Source of the DNA: T1Sed10-7 sp041686695
GTDB lineage: Bacteria; Actinomycetota; Nitriliruptoria; Nitriliruptorales; Nitriliruptoraceae
Reading direction: 5' to 3'
Assembly: GCA_041686695.1 (NCBI GenBank)
Contig: JAWLDJ010000002.1
Location: 1 to 64,000, forward strand
DNA: 64,000 nt
Shown here: one piece after another, positions 1 through 8,220 of the stretch
Position numbering within the stretch: the first letter of the stretch is position 1
Layout of the letters: the number at the start of each line of letters is the position of its first letter
Notes under the pieces: model-generated
Told to the model about the DNA's origin: nothing
Databases searched by the model: none
Seen by the model: the letters and a program-made list of their open reading frames with translations, nothing else
Position numbers and translations under genes: made by a program

Positions 1-2
1 TG

Positions 3-77
3 GTCAACCCCGGCGCGGTCGCCGACCCGTCCTCGCTGGAGGTGTTCGTCGAGCTGGCAGCGGTCGGGGCGCGGTAG
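3..77 (+). CDS. 3' end of an unidentified gene (partial)
   Basis: The window opens inside an open frame whose last 24 codons run to a TAG stop at 75-77, ending LEVFVELAAVGAR. Nearly every third position is G or C, as in the other genes here, so it is probably real coding sequence. Too little remains to name a family, and I do not assign a function. The stop runs straight into the first copy of the 62-bp repeat array. Confidence 0.6.
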   Translation, partial: VNPGAVADPSSLEVFVELAAVGAR

Positions 78-370
78 CGGACATCGCTGGCCGGTGGGCG
101 GCCCCGGTCGGGCCACCTCGGGGGCGTGGGGCGCGGTGGCGGACATCGCTGGCCGGTGGGCCGCCCCGGTCGCGCCACCTCGGGGGCGTGGGGCGCGGTG
201 GCGGACATCGCTGGCCGGTGGGCGGCCCCGGTCGGGCCAGATGGGGGGCGTGGGGCGCGGTGTCGTGGGGCGCGGTAGCGGACATCGCTGGCCGGTGGGC
301 CGCCCCGGTCGGGCCACCTCGGGGGCGTGGGGCGCGGTGGCGGACATCGCTGGCCGGTGGGCCGCCCCGG
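77..370. repeat. Five-copy 62-bp intergenic tandem repeat
   Basis: The core GCGGACATCGCTGGCCGGTG begins at 77, 139, 201, 278 and 340. The period is 62 bp, except one step of 77 bp where 15 bp are inserted (about 261-275, repeating part of the GTGGGGCGCGGT segment). Copies are near identical, alternating CGGCC and CCGCC after GGTGGG; the CGGCC form makes a GGCCG/CGGCC hairpin with a GTGGG loop. Since 62 is not a multiple of 3, and the array lies between a stop codon and the next gene, it is non-coding. The sequence does not reveal its role. Confidence 0.9.
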
Positions 371-472
371 GGCCGTCCGCTGAGCGGGTGCGAGGCTCGC
401 CTGCGGTCCGACCCGGCCAGCGCGCCGCATACGCTCCGGCGAGAGCATCCATCCGATCCGGAGCCGCCGCCT

Positions 473-2689
473 GTGACCGCCCCCATCGACGAGCCGACGC
501 CACGGGACGAGCCGACACCATCGGACGAGCCGACGCCACCGACGGCAGCAGCGTCACCGGACGAGCCGACGCCACCGCTGGCCGAGCAGCGGCCCCACAC
601 GCTGACCCGCGCCGACGGCTCCACGGTGGAGGATCCGTGGTACTGGCTCAGGGACCGCGACGACCCGGCGATGCTCGCCTACCTCGAGGCAGAGAACGCG
701 TACGCGGACGCGCAGCTCGCACCGCTGGCGGGCCTGCGCGAGCAGCTGTTCGTCGAGCTCAAAGGCCGGGTGGAGGAGACCGACAGTTCGGTGCCGGTGT
801 TGGACGGCGGCTGGTTGTACTACCGCCGCACGCTCGAGGGTGCGGCCTACCCGATCCGCTGCCGACGCCCCGCGCCCTTCGGCGCGACCGACCCGGCCCA
901 CCTCGACGATCACCTGCGCCGGCCGGTCGATCCGCGCCGACCGCCGGACGACGAGGTGGTGCTCTACGACCAGAACGCGGAGGCGGAGGGCCGCGACTTC
1001 TTCCAGCTCGGTGGCTTCGCCATCAGCCCGGACCACCGGCTGGCCGCAATCGCGACCGACACCACCGGCTCCGAGGTGTTCAAGATCCGCGTCCGGGACC
1101 TGGAGACCGGACAGGACCTCGATGACGAGATCCCGCGGGCCGCCTACGGCATCGCATGGGGCAACGATGCCCGCAGCTTCCTCTACACCGTCCCGGACGA
1201 GGCCTGGCGGCCCCACCAGGTGTGGCGCCACCGCCTCGGCACACCGGTCGAGGCCGACGAACTGCTCCACGCCGAGGAGGACGAGCGCTTCTGGCTCGGC
1301 ATCGGTCGCACCCGTAGCGACCGGTTCCTGGCGATCGCTGCCTCCAGCAAGGTGACCAGCGAGTGGTACCTGCTCGACGCCGACGACCCCACCGCCCGTC
1401 CGCGCCTCGTGGCGGAGCGAGAACACGGCGTCGAGTACGACCTCGATCACCGTGGGGACCTGCTCTACCTCGTCACCAACGCCGATGGCGCCGAGGACTT
1501 CAAGCTGTGCGTCGCCCCCGTCGCCACCCCCGGCCGCGAGCACTGGGTCGACCTCATCGGCCACCGTCCGGGAACCCGTCTGGAGGCCGCCGAGGTGTTC
1601 GCCGATCAGCTGATCGTCTCCGAGCGGACCGAGGCGCGGACCCAGCTGCGTGTCTGCGACCCGGCGACCGGCGAGGGCGAGGTGTTGACGATGGACGAGG
1701 AGGTGTACACCGCCGCGTTCGGCGCCAACCCCCGCTACGACACCCGCACGGTGCGCTTCGCGTACAGCTCGCTGACGACCCCCACGCAGGAGCTGGACCT
1801 GGATCTGGAGACCGGTGAGCGCACCCTGCTCAAGCAGCAACCCGTGCGGGGCGGCTACGACCGCGAGCGGTTCGTCTCCTGGCGGGAGTGGGCCACCGCG
1901 ACCGATGGCACCCGGGTGCCGATCAGCCTGGTGCGCCGTGTCGATGTCCCGCTGGACGGCAGCGCCCCCTGTCTGCTGTACGGCTACGGCAGCTACGAGA
2001 TCTCCGTCGACCCGGTGTTCTCGGCCGCGCGGCTGAGCCTGCTGGAGCGCGGGGTCGTGTTCGCGATCGCGCACGTGCGTGGTGGCGGAGAGCTGGGGCG
2101 CCGCTGGTACCTCGACGGCAAGTTCCTCGCCAAGCCCAACACCTTCTCCGACTTCGTGGCCTGTGCGGACCACCTCGTCGAGCACCGGGTGACCGCCCGT
2201 GACCGGTTGGCGATCCGCGGTGCGTCCGCGGGTGGGCTGCTGATCGGCGCCGTGCTCAACCTCGAGCCACAGCTGTGCGCAGCCGCTGTCGCCGAGGTGC
2301 CGTTCGTGGACGTGGTCACGACGATGTCGGATCCCTCGATCCCGCTGACGGTGATCGAGTACGACGAGTGGGGCCACCCCGAGGAGGTCGACTACCTCGA
2401 GGTGATGCGTTCCTACTCGCCGTACGACAACGTGGCTGCGGCGGACCATCCGGCCCTGCTGGTGATCGGCGGGCTGAACGACCCCCGGGTGCAGTACTGG
2501 GAACCCGCCAAGTGGGTCGCCAAGCTCCGGGCCACCTCCACGGGGGGTGGACCGATCCTGCTGCACACCGAGCTCGGGGCCGGGCACGGGGGGCGTTCCG
2601 GACGCTACGACGCGTGGCGGGACGAGGCGCGGGTGCTGGCGTTCGTGCTGCACCACGTCGGGGTCGCCGACACGCCGATCACCAGCTGA
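473..2689 (+). CDS. ptrB: Oligopeptidase B (S9A serine peptidase)
   Basis: A 738-residue prolyl-oligopeptidase-family enzyme, most like oligopeptidase B (protease II), which cleaves short peptides after basic residues in the cytoplasm. An N-terminal beta-propeller (about 60-440) precedes an alpha/beta-hydrolase domain with the triad Ser585 (GASAGG), Asp670 (LNDPRV) and His705 (GAGHGG). I chose GTG 473; the frame stays open upstream into the repeat array, which is not protein-like. The first 30 residues are low complexity with DEPTP units, and the family homology (LAEQRPH..DPWYWLRDRDD) starts after them. The stop overlaps the rsmD start (TGATG), so the two are translationally coupled. Substrate preference is inferred from the family. 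Confidence 0.9.
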   Translation: MTAPIDEPTPRDEPTPSDEPTPPTAAASPDEPTPPLAEQRPHTLTRADGSTVEDPWYWLRDRDDPAMLAYLEAENAYADAQLAPLAGLREQLFVELKGRVEETDSSVPVLDGGWLYYRRTLEGAAYPIRCRRPAPFGATDPAHLDDHLRRPVDPRRPPDDEVVLYDQNAEAEGRDFFQLGGFAISPDHRLAAIATDTTGSEVFKIRVRDLETGQDLDDEIPRAAYGIAWGNDARSFLYTVPDEAWRPHQVWRHRLGTPVEADELLHAEEDERFWLGIGRTRSDRFLAIAASSKVTSEWYLLDADDPTARPRLVAEREHGVEYDLDHRGDLLYLVTNADGAEDFKLCVAPVATPGREHWVDLIGHRPGTRLEAAEVFADQLIVSERTEARTQLRVCDPATGEGEVLTMDEEVYTAAFGANPRYDTRTVRFAYSSLTTPTQELDLDLETGERTLLKQQPVRGGYDRERFVSWREWATATDGTRVPISLVRRVDVPLDGSAPCLLYGYGSYEISVDPVFSAARLSLLERGVVFAIAHVRGGGELGRRWYLDGKFLAKPNTFSDFVACADHLVEHRVTARDRLAIRGASAGGLLIGAVLNLEPQLCAAAVAEVPFVDVVTTMSDPSIPLTVIEYDEWGHPEEVDYLEVMRSYSPYDNVAAADHPALLVIGGLNDPRVQYWEPAKWVAKLRATSTGGGPILLHTELGAGHGGRSGRYDAWRDEARVLAFVLHHVGVADTPITS

Positions 2690-3249
2690 TGCGCATCATC
2701 GCCGGGTTGGCGAAGGGCCGCCGCATCAGCGCCCCGCCAGGCGAGGGCGTGCGCCCGACCGGCGACCGGGTGCGTGAGGCGCTGTTCTCCTCCTTGCAGC
2801 CGCTGCTGCCGGGCGCGCACGTGCTCGACCTGTACGCGGGCAGTGGGGCGCTCGGCCTGGAGGCGATCTCGCGCGGCGCCGCCCACGCCACCCTGGTCGA
2901 ACGCGACCCACGCACGCTGGCGGTGCTCAGGGCCAACGTCGAGGCGGTCGGGTTGCCCGGCGTCGCGGTGCTGTCGCAGGACGTCGCTTCGGCGCTGGTG
3001 AGCGCGCTGCCGGGTGCGCCCTTCGACCTGGTGTTCGCCGACCCGCCCTACCGCACGTCCGGCACCGAGATCGATCGCCTGCTCGTGACGCTGCTCGGGC
3101 AACTGGCGCCAGGTGCCACCGTCGTCGTGGAGCGGGCGCGACGTGATCCGGCGCCGGCCTGGCCCGCTGAGCTGGTCGCGCACGAGCCGCGCGCCTACGG
3201 TGCGACGGTCCTCCACCGCGCCGAACGCGTCCCTGACGGCCTCGCCTAG
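2689..3249 (+). CDS. rsmD: 16S rRNA m2G966 methyltransferase RsmD
   Basis: A 186-residue SAM-dependent methyltransferase. RsmD methylates N2 of G966 in 16S rRNA during 30S assembly. The SAM-binding AGSGALGLEAISRG segment begins near residue 50, and the catalytic DPPY motif is D118-Y121. It opens MRIIAGLAKGRRI, typical of the family. The ATG overlaps the oligopeptidase B stop by one base, and coaD follows, the usual rsmD-coaD pairing in bacteria. It ends with TAG, one of few non-TGA stops here. Confidence 0.95.
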   Translation: MRIIAGLAKGRRISAPPGEGVRPTGDRVREALFSSLQPLLPGAHVLDLYAGSGALGLEAISRGAAHATLVERDPRTLAVLRANVEAVGLPGVAVLSQDVASALVSALPGAPFDLVFADPPYRTSGTEIDRLLVTLLGQLAPGATVVVERARRDPAPAWPAELVAHEPRAYGATVLHRAERVPDGLA

Positions 3250-3292
3250 CGGCGTCACCGCACCGGGCCGGCCCGCAGCCACAGGAGCCACC

Positions 3293-3769
3293 GTGACCGT
3301 CGCCGTCGCCTGCCCGGGCAGCTTCGACCCCGTCACCCTCGGACACCTCGACGTCATCGCTCGGGCCTCCGCGCGGTTCGACGAGGTCGTGGTCGCCGTG
3401 CTCGAGAACCCCAACAAGCGGGGGCTGTTCACCATCGAGGAGCGGATCGGGCTCCTCGAGGCCGAGGTCGGCGGCTACGACAACGTGACCATCGACCGCT
3501 TCGAGGGCCTGCTGGTCGACTTCTGCAACGCCCGGGGGATCGGGTTGGTGTGCAAGGGCCTGCGGGCGGTCAGCGACTTCGAGTACGAGCTCCAGATGGC
3601 CCAGATGAACCAGCGCATCGGACCCGTGGAGACGGTGTTCCTGACGACCAGCCCGGCGCACTCCTACCTGTCCAGCTCGTTGGTCAAGGAGGTGGCCAGG
3701 TACGGCGGCACGATCGACCACGCGGTCCCGCCGCGGGTGGCCGAGGCGTTGCGCGCCAAGTTCGCCTGA
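3293..3769 (+). CDS. coaD: Phosphopantetheine adenylyltransferase
   Basis: A 158-residue CoaD catalysing the penultimate step of coenzyme A synthesis: 4'-phosphopantetheine + ATP to dephospho-CoA. The nucleotidyltransferase T-x-G-H motif is at residues 15-18 (PGSFDPVTLGHLD), and the C-terminal YLSSSLVKEVARYGG carries the second ATP-binding segment. Length matches the family. GTG 3293 is preferred over upstream starts because AGGAG lies 5 nt before it and homology begins there. It follows rsmD by 43 bp and is probably co-transcribed. Confidence 0.96.
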   Translation: MTVAVACPGSFDPVTLGHLDVIARASARFDEVVVAVLENPNKRGLFTIEERIGLLEAEVGGYDNVTIDRFEGLLVDFCNARGIGLVCKGLRAVSDFEYELQMAQMNQRIGPVETVFLTTSPAHSYLSSSLVKEVARYGGTIDHAVPPRVAEALRAKFA

Positions 3770-3917
3770 TCCCGCCGTCCCGCCGTCCTGGCGCCCGGCC
3801 CCGTCCATCCGGTGTCCGCGGGGACCTCGTCGGAGGCGGGCTCGCGGGTATGGTGCCGCGCGAGGGGCGTGTCACCCCGTCGTGTGATCCCGCCGTCGAG
3901 AGCCCGAGGTCGAGTCC

Positions 3918-4538
3918 ATGAGCGAACCGCGCGGTGTGCCGCCGGACGTCGAGGCCAAGCTGCACCATCTCGAACGTCTGGTCGGTGGCGCCAAGGTCGT
4001 CCCGCTGTCCGCATCGGTCATGCTCAACAGGGCGGAGATCGACGGCTTGGTCGCCGATCTACGTGAGGCGCTCCCCGACGAACTGACCCAGGCCCGTTGG
4101 GTGGTCAAGGAACGCGACGAGATCCTCGAGCGTGCCCAGGTCGACGCCGACGAGATCCTCTCGGACGCGCGTGCCGAGCGGGATCGGCTCATCTCCCAGC
4201 AGGCGGTGGTCCGCGGCGCCGACGCGGAGGCGGAGCGCATCGTCGGTGACGCTCGCGAACACGCGCGACGCATCCGCCTCGAGGCCGAGGACTACGTCGA
4301 CGCCAAGCTCGCCAACTTCGAGGTGGTGCTCCACAAGACGCTCAGCGCGGTGGAGCGGGGTCGTCAGAAGCTGCGTGGGGGGCTCGACACCGACGCACTG
4401 GACACCGAGGCGCTCGACCACGACCACAGCGAGGCGTTCGCAGCCGAGCCCCCGGCGCCCGCGCCCGCCCCACGCGGCAACCCCGGGATCGACATCCCAC
4501 TCGATGACGACGAGGAGGCGGGTCCTTCGCGCCGCTGA
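3918..4538 (+). CDS. SepIVA/DivIVA-like coiled-coil protein
   Basis: A 206-residue soluble protein. An N-terminal segment with PPDVEAKLHHLERLV is followed by a long charged helix (about 40-150) rich in alternating Glu, Arg and Ala (ERAQVDADEILSDARAERD), a strong coiled-coil predictor, and an acidic, Pro/Ala-rich tail. Its place between coaD and DUF177-rpmF-rnc matches the mycobacterial septum factor SepIVA (a DivIVA-domain protein), so a role organising septal cell-wall synthesis is likely by synteny. The classical DivIVA lipid-binding N-terminus is not evident. A TATGGT -10-like hexamer lies at 3849-3854. Confidence 0.7.
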   Translation: MSEPRGVPPDVEAKLHHLERLVGGAKVVPLSASVMLNRAEIDGLVADLREALPDELTQARWVVKERDEILERAQVDADEILSDARAERDRLISQQAVVRGADAEAERIVGDAREHARRIRLEAEDYVDAKLANFEVVLHKTLSAVERGRQKLRGGLDTDALDTEALDHDHSEAFAAEPPAPAPAPRGNPGIDIPLDDDEEAGPSRR

Positions 4539-4832
4539 GTCCGGAGCGTCGTCGGTGACCGGGGGCCGGCGCCGGCGTTGCCCGGGACCCGGCCCGTGGG
4601 TACCCCGGGCCGCCGAGCACCCCGGCCGTCGAGCTTCCGAGCACCCCGGGCCGCCGAGCACCCGAGCACCCGGGCACCCGGCTGCCCGGTCGGCCCCCTC
4701 GGGGTCGTGGTACCCTCGGCCGGCCGGCATCGTCCGTCGGCCGTTCGCCGCTGCCCCACCCGCGCCGGCGACGTGCGAGGTGCCCGGCAGCCGCAACCTC
4801 GTCCCCGACCTCCGACACGGAGTCTCACCACC
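4539..4832. other. Intergenic gap with CCGAGCACCC repeats
   Basis: These 294 bp hold no convincing gene. At about 4613-4680 there are several near-copies of CCGAGCACCC separated by GGCCG-rich linkers, capable of several alternative GC stems. A TACCCT hexamer at 4711-4716, about 115 nt before the DUF177 start, could be a -10 element; no clear -35 accompanies it. Confidence 0.45.
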
Positions 4833-5366
4833 ATGCGCGTGCCCATCGTCGACCTCGTCGATCACCCGGGCGAGACCCGGGCGATCCGTCGTGACGTGGC
4901 CGCCTCGGACTTCGGGGACGCCCCCTGGGGTCCGGTCGTGGAGCAGGTGCACGACCCCGTACGGCTCGACCTCCATCTCGATGCGGTGGTCGAGGGGATC
5001 CTGGTCCGCGGCAGCCTCGGGTTCCGCATCCAGGTCGCCTGCGCCCGCTGTCTCACCCCGGTCGACGACGACCTCGAGGTGACGGTCACGGAGCTGTTCA
5101 CCGACCCCGCACGTCGCGAGGAGGGCGAGGAGGACGATCCGGGCTACGAGCTGCTCGACGATCGCACCGCGATCGACCTGTCCACGCTCGCCCGCGACGC
5201 GGTCCTCATCGACCTGCCCGTGCGCGTGCTGTGCCGGCCGGACTGCCAGGGCCTGTGCCCCACCTGCGGCGTCGATCGCAACCTCGAGGACTGCGGCCAC
5301 GGCGCCACCGACGAACCCGATCCCCGGTGGGCGGCGCTCGCCGAACTCGACGTCCCTCCCGCCTGA
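4833..5366 (+). CDS. DUF177/YceD family protein
   Basis: A 177-residue YceD/DUF177 protein, the conserved partner encoded just before ribosomal protein L32. YceD relatives have been linked to 23S rRNA metabolism, but no enzymatic role is firm. The C-terminus has a cysteine cluster CRPDCQGLCPTCG typical of the family and a possible metal site. ATG 4833 starts MRVPIVDLVDHPGE; the frame stays open upstream through low-complexity sequence that I excluded. rpmF follows after 82 bp. Confidence 0.88.
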   Translation: MRVPIVDLVDHPGETRAIRRDVAASDFGDAPWGPVVEQVHDPVRLDLHLDAVVEGILVRGSLGFRIQVACARCLTPVDDDLEVTVTELFTDPARREEGEEDDPGYELLDDRTAIDLSTLARDAVLIDLPVRVLCRPDCQGLCPTCGVDRNLEDCGHGATDEPDPRWAALAELDVPPA

Positions 5367-5448
5367 ACCACTCCCGGCACCACACGACCCTGGTGGGCGT
5401 CGAGACGCACACCTCCCTCACACCACCCGATACCGGACAGGAGCCGTC

Positions 5449-5628
5449 ATGGCCGTCCCCAAGCGAAAGCTGTCCCGCTCGCGGACCCGTCACCGCAAGG
5501 CGCAGTGGAGCAAGATCTCCGCGCCGGCCTACGCCACCTGCAAGCGGTGCAAGGCCCCCACGCGCCCGCACACCGTGTGCGCCGCCTGCGGGACCTACGC
5601 CGGCCGCGAGGTCATCGAGGTCGACTGA
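5449..5628 (+). CDS. rpmF: 50S ribosomal protein L32
   Basis: A 59-residue L32 beginning MAVPKRKLSRSRTRHRKAQW, the classical N-terminus. It keeps both CxxC pairs (CKRC and CAAC), so it is the zinc-binding C+ form. ACAGGAG upstream of the ATG gives a good ribosome binding site. Its position between DUF177 and rnc is the standard bacterial arrangement. Confidence 0.97.
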   Translation: MAVPKRKLSRSRTRHRKAQWSKISAPAYATCKRCKAPTRPHTVCAACGTYAGREVIEVD

Positions 5629-5632
5629 GCTC

Positions 5633-6409
5633 GTGAGCGACGTCGCGGACACTCCGCGCCCGAGTACAGCGGCGCTGGCCCAGCTCCTGGAGATCCATCT
5701 CGACGACCTGGGCCTGTTGGAACGTGCGCTGACGCACCGATCGTGGGCCTTCGAGAACGGCGCGGTGGAGCCGAACGAGCGCCTGGAGTTCCTCGGCGAC
5801 GCCGTGCTCGGGCTGGTGGTGGCCGATGAGATCTTCCATGCCCACCCCGACGAGCAGGAAGGTCGGCTGGCCAAGGTCCGGGCCGCCGCGGTCAAGGCCG
5901 ACTCCCTGGCGATGATCGCTCGGGAGCTGGACCTGGGTGCCTACATCAAGCTCGGACGGGGCGAGATCAGCTCCGGGGGTCACGACAAGGCATCGATCCT
6001 GGCCGATGGGCTCGAGGCGGTGATCGGCGCGGTCTACCTCGATCAGGGGTTCGCCACCGCCTATGACCTCGTCCAGCGCCTGTTCGGGGAGATGCTGGCC
6101 GAACTCGCCGAGCGGGGGGCCGCGCTGGACTACAAGACCAGCCTGCAGGAACTGGCCACCGCCCGCTTCGGTGGGCTGCCACGCTACGAGGTCAGCGAAC
6201 GCGGGCCGGACCACCGCAAGACCTTCACCGCGGCCGCACTGGTCGACGCTCGCCGCTTGGGGACGGGGGAGGGCAGGAGCAAGAAGCAAGCCGAGCAGCG
6301 GGCCGCCCGGGAGGCCTACCTCGCGCTCCAACACGACCCCGGCGACGGCGACGAACGCGCCGACGATGACGCGGTCCCGGGGCCTCCCACCGGTGAGGCG
6401 GTCGGCTAG
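5633..6409 (+). CDS. rnc: Ribonuclease III
   Basis: A 258-residue RNase III that cuts double-stranded RNA in rRNA precursors and mRNAs. The catalytic signature NERLEFLGDAVL is at residues 48-59, with metal-binding E52 and D56; the second acidic pair is in DGLEAVIGAVYLD. A double-stranded RNA-binding domain fills about 165-235, followed by an acidic tail. GTG 5633 lies 4 bp after the rpmF stop, so translation is probably coupled; the frame remains open upstream but overlaps rpmF in a non-homologous stretch. It ends with TAG, which forms TAGCGT. Confidence 0.95.
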   Translation: MSDVADTPRPSTAALAQLLEIHLDDLGLLERALTHRSWAFENGAVEPNERLEFLGDAVLGLVVADEIFHAHPDEQEGRLAKVRAAAVKADSLAMIARELDLGAYIKLGRGEISSGGHDKASILADGLEAVIGAVYLDQGFATAYDLVQRLFGEMLAELAERGAALDYKTSLQELATARFGGLPRYEVSERGPDHRKTFTAAALVDARRLGTGEGRSKKQAEQRAAREAYLALQHDPGDGDERADDDAVPGPPTGEAVG

Positions 6410-6475
6410 CGTTGGCCGATCTGTGCGAGCTGCGATGGCCCGTGGCGGTGACCGTGACGAGACGAAGGACCTGAC

Positions 6476-7321
6476 GTGCTCGAACTGCCTGAGGTCGAGG
6501 TGCTGCGCAAGGATCTCGAGAAGGAGGTCATCGGCAAGCGGGTCAAGGACGTCGACGTCCGCAGCCCCAGCATCGTCCGCCCGATCCACCGCAACCGCCC
6601 GGAGTTCGTCAAGGCGCTCGAGGGCCGCAAGGTCGAGGGGGCACGTCGGCGAGGTTCGATCATCCTGCTCGACCTCGATGAGGACCTCACCTGGGTGATC
6701 GATCCCGGTCAGGGCGGTTCCCTGCACCGTGAGACGGCCACCGAGGAGCCAGGCAGCGACACCCATCTGACCGTCAGCTTCACGATCGGCGGCGCGCTGC
6801 ACCTGTCCGAGGTCGGCGATCGCCCCACGCTGGCGACCGGGGTCGTGCCGACCGAGCACGCGCTGGAGGCCGCCGGCATCTCTCCGGACGCCTTGGATCT
6901 GCTCGACGACAACCCGACGTGGATGGAGTTCGGCCGGTTCCTGGCAGCGGCGGACAAGCCGTTGAAGCTGCTGCTGATCGACCCGACCTACATCGTGGGG
7001 ATCGGTCCGGTGTACTCGGACGAGATCCTGTGGGAGGCCGGGTTGCGCCACGACCACCCGTCCTCGACGCTGTCGACCCAGGAGGTCCGCCGGCTGTACC
7101 GCGCGACCCAGGAGGTCATCGTCGCCGCGATGAAGGCAGCGGGTTCGAGCCTCGACGAGGCCGAGGTCGAGCAGCTCGTCGACGAGGAGGGCGAGTCGGC
7201 GGAACACCTCAGGGTGTACGGACGGGACGGCAAGCCGTGCAGTCGGTGCCGCCGGCCGATCGTCCGGACGCGGCTCAAGAAGGGCGTGTACACCTACCAC
7301 TGCGAGCAGTGCATGATCTGA
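6476..7321 (+). CDS. Fpg/MutM-family protein with degenerate active site
   Basis: A 281-residue protein with the Fpg/Nei fold in full: N-terminal sandwich, helix-two-turn-helix and C-terminal zinc finger (C255, C258, C276, C279). The gene sits where fpg normally does, after rnc and before smc. The catalytic residues are gone. Position 2, the essential N-terminal proline, is Leu (start reads MLELPEVEV). The beta-hairpin lysine (E. coli K57) is Ser61. GIGN of the DNA-binding loop is GIGP (Pro178). The zinc-finger arginine is Val271. HLGMSG is DPGQGG. The GTG start has GAAGGA 6 nt upstream, and no alternative start restores MP. Classical base excision and lyase chemistry therefore looks impossible; a DNA-binding or regulatory role is speculation. 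Confidence 0.85.
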   Translation: MLELPEVEVLRKDLEKEVIGKRVKDVDVRSPSIVRPIHRNRPEFVKALEGRKVEGARRRGSIILLDLDEDLTWVIDPGQGGSLHRETATEEPGSDTHLTVSFTIGGALHLSEVGDRPTLATGVVPTEHALEAAGISPDALDLLDDNPTWMEFGRFLAAADKPLKLLLIDPTYIVGIGPVYSDEILWEAGLRHDHPSSTLSTQEVRRLYRATQEVIVAAMKAAGSSLDEAEVEQLVDEEGESAEHLRVYGRDGKPCSRCRRPIVRTRLKKGVYTYHCEQCMI

Positions 7322-7419
7322 CGCCGCGTTGGCGGACGTCGCGATCGGTGCTGCAGCGGTTCGGGCCGGCGCCCGGGCGGTTCGGTTCGGTGCGAGGTTC
7401 GAGGAGTCAGGAGCACCAG

Positions 7420-7716
7420 GTGTCGGTCGAGGGACCTATCGCCAGGCACCTGGCCGTCCACGGCCGGGTCCAGGGGGTCTTCTTCCGCGACTCCACACGT
7501 CGCGAGGCTCGGGCTCGCGGCGTCGCCGGTTGGGTCCGTAACCGCCGGGACGGTGCTGTGGAGGTGTGGCTGGAGGGCAGTGAGCACGCCGTCGCGCAGG
7601 TCGAGGGTTGGATCCGTGGCGGCGGGCCGGAGCGCGCGGAGGTGGAGCGCGTCGACGCCGAGTCGGTGGCGCCCGAGGAGCATGCTGGCTTCGTCGTGCG
7701 CCACGACGCCCGCTGA
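7420..7716 (+). CDS. acyP: Acylphosphatase
   Basis: A 98-residue acylphosphatase that hydrolyses carboxyl-phosphate bonds of small acyl phosphates. The active-site Arg23 lies in GRVQGVFFR and Asn41 in GWVRNRRDG, at the canonical positions. GTG 7420 has AGGAG 6 nt upstream. Acylphosphatase between fpg and smc is a recurring actinobacterial arrangement. The frame is open further upstream into the Fpg-family gene, but homology begins after the chosen start. Confidence 0.94.
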   Translation: MSVEGPIARHLAVHGRVQGVFFRDSTRREARARGVAGWVRNRRDGAVEVWLEGSEHAVAQVEGWIRGGGPERAEVERVDAESVAPEEHAGFVVRHDAR

Positions 7717-7748
7717 GCGTGCCGAGACCAAGGGTGGGCACGGCCGTC

Positions 7749-7778
7749 TGGACCTCGTGTGGACCATGTGTCTATGCT
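7749..7778 (+). promoter_or_regulatory. Candidate promoter upstream of 7838 and smc
   Basis: TGGACC (7749-7754), an 18-bp spacer and TATGCT (7773-7778) resemble a sigma-70 -35/-10 pair. It lies 59 nt before the small coiled-coil gene. A second hexamer, TAGCAT, at 8131-8136 could serve smc alone. Confidence 0.4.
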
Positions 7779-7837
7779 GATCAGCACGGCCGAGTGGTCT
7801 GGCCGGTGGCGATCGGCGGGTTCGGAGGCGGTGGTCG

Positions 7838-8119
7838 ATGAGCAAGGCCCTATTCGGCACGCACGCGACCCCCTCCGGCGCCGCGTTGCTCGACGAGGTA
7901 CGTCGCCTCAGGGACCGCGTCGCGGAGTTGGAGGCGGCCCTGGCGGCAGCGGAAGCGGCTGCGCGTGCCGCTGGCGTCGATCCCGAGGGAGCAGCAGCGG
8001 CGCTCGACGAGGCGCCGGCTCCTGTCGATGAGGCGCCGGCTCCTGTCGACGAGATGCCGGCTCGCGCCGAGGAGGTGCCGGCTCGCGCCGAGCAGGTGCC
8101 GGCTCCCGCCGGTCGCTGA
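7838..8119 (+). CDS. Small coiled-coil protein, function unknown
   Basis: A 93-residue protein beginning MSKALFGTH. Residues 17-46 form a leucine-rich heptad helix (LLDEVRRLRDRVAELEAAL), and the tail repeats DEAPAPV and then ARAEEVP-type units. GGAGG precedes the ATG, the frame has the local codon bias, and a promoter-like pair lies upstream, so I consider it real. It sits directly before smc. No enzymatic motif is visible; a dimeric scaffold or adaptor is possible but unsupported. Confidence 0.65.
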   Translation: MSKALFGTHATPSGAALLDEVRRLRDRVAELEAALAAAEAAARAAGVDPEGAAAALDEAPAPVDEAPAPVDEMPARAEEVPARAEQVPAPAGR

Positions 8120-8220
8120 CCTCGCACCGGTAGCATCTGCGGTCAGCGCCGCGGGCCAGCCGGGCCCAGTGGCGTCCGCTGTCCCGCCGACCGCGTCGTC
8201 CCGCGCCACCCGGAGGTCGT

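Noticed and set aside
77..370. CRISPR array
   Set aside because: The units touch end to end at a 62-bp period with no unique spacers; no cas genes are near.
188..472. Upstream extension of oligopeptidase B into the repeat array
   Set aside because: The frame is open, but the 62-bp period is not a multiple of 3 and no family homology exists before GTG 473.
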